In this document: one piece after another, positions 48,543 through 48,666 of the stretch | How the letters are laid out: the number at the start of each line of letters is the position of its first letter | Position numbering within the stretch: the first letter of the stretch is position 1 | DNA from: a virus | IMG/VR virus record: IMGVR_UViG_3300034684_000139 | Location: 1-48,666 of that record | DNA length: 48,666 nt | Direction: 5' to 3' (one strand) | The notes under the pieces: generated by a model | What the model was told of the DNA's origin: nothing | The model's database searches: none | Seen by the model: the letters and a program-made list of their open reading frames with translations, nothing else | Made by a program: the position numbers and the translations under genes

Positions 48543-48666
48543 TTGTATCAAACTCTGCATGATTATATCAAAGAAGGTAAGTCCGGTGGGGTCAAGCGAT
48601 TCGTCTACTCGGGTGATATGGCCATCCTTTGGCGTAACGAAAAACTCCAGTTTTTCCGCCAGCTTG
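48543..48666 (+). CDS. Partial gene running off the right edge, unknown function
   Basis: A frame from TTG 48543, with AAAGGG nine bases ahead, is open to the window end (41 residues, including YQTLHDYIKEGKSGGVKRFV and YSGDMAILWRNEKLQFF). Its composition is like a soluble protein. The opposite strand is also open (from the edge to a TAA at 48504-48506), and a minus-strand terminator follows it, so the true direction is uncertain. Confidence 0.4.
   Translation, partial: MYQTLHDYIKEGKSGGVKRFVYSGDMAILWRNEKLQFFRQL

Noticed and set aside
48504-48666. A minus-strand partial gene ending at TAA 48506-48504
   Set aside because: It is open and followed by a minus-strand hairpin with a T run, but the plus-strand frame has a ribosome site and a more protein-like composition. 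I kept the plus frame at low confidence and could not fully exclude this one.
1-48666. tRNA or rRNA genes
   Set aside because: I saw no cloverleaf with the conserved T-arm sequence and no rRNA segments; a tRNA search tool was not available, so a missed gene cannot be ruled out.

Overview
The window reads as Firmicutes DNA, most likely from a gut-type member of the Clostridia. The evidence is strong AGGAGG-type ribosome sites, frequent TTG/GTG starts, and a phage gene set (DUF2800, DUF2815, VapE, DUF1492, DUF4314, DUF5049, tandem large serine recombinases) typical of clostridial prophages and integrative elements. No host housekeeping gene, rRNA or tRNA was seen, so the species cannot be named.

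Layout. (1) 1-8.4 kb is visibly AT-richer than the rest. It is a probable defence island: a minus-strand operon of a 75-aa XRE regulator, a TcmP-type methyltransferase-like protein, a radical-SAM-like three-Cys protein, a DUF262/DUF1524/DUF4357 (GmrSD-like) protein, a zinc-finger protein with two PD-(D/E)xK-like motifs, and one more gene running off the left edge. A HExxH (ImmA/IrrE-like) gene is transcribed divergently from near-consensus promoters. (2) 8.4-20.2 kb is the early and replication module of a siphovirus-type prophage: a structured leader and sigma-like protein, DUF2800, DUF2815, family A DNA polymerase, DUF4406, a VapE primase-helicase, a likely replication origin, VRR-NUC, SNF2 helicase and a DUF1492 regulator. 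(3) 20.2-40.2 kb is the late module: HNH nucleases, terminases (with a phage MetK and a ParB-methyltransferase between them), portal, ClpP-type protease, capsid, connectors, tail genes with a -1 frameshift chaperone, tape measure, Dit, baseplate and tip. (4) 40.2-41.4 kb is lysis (holin, amidase). (5) 41.5-45.5 kb holds an HTH/zinc-ribbon protein, a SHOCT-like small protein and two tandem large serine recombinases. (6) 45.5-48.7 kb holds a TetR regulator divergent from a heavy-metal P1B ATPase, then small genes and iteron-like repeats of a neighbouring element.

The prophage modules are nearly all on the plus strand with overlapping or tightly spaced genes, so they look intact and co-transcribed. 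The most interesting signals are in RNA and in repeats: a leader at 8.44-8.69 kb with mutually exclusive helices that hide or expose a Shine-Dalgarno site; a three-copy leader family with the core CCAGTGGGTAGTGAGGAC placed before genes at 9.36, 13.80 and 41.53 kb; a cluster of GGAACAAG iterons around an AT-rich stretch just after vapE; triple 10-bp-phased repeats before the late operon; and a textbook A-AAA-AAC frameshift site with a downstream stem. In the defence island, the coupled XRE/TcmP/three-Cys genes and the double-nuclease protein are the least understood parts.
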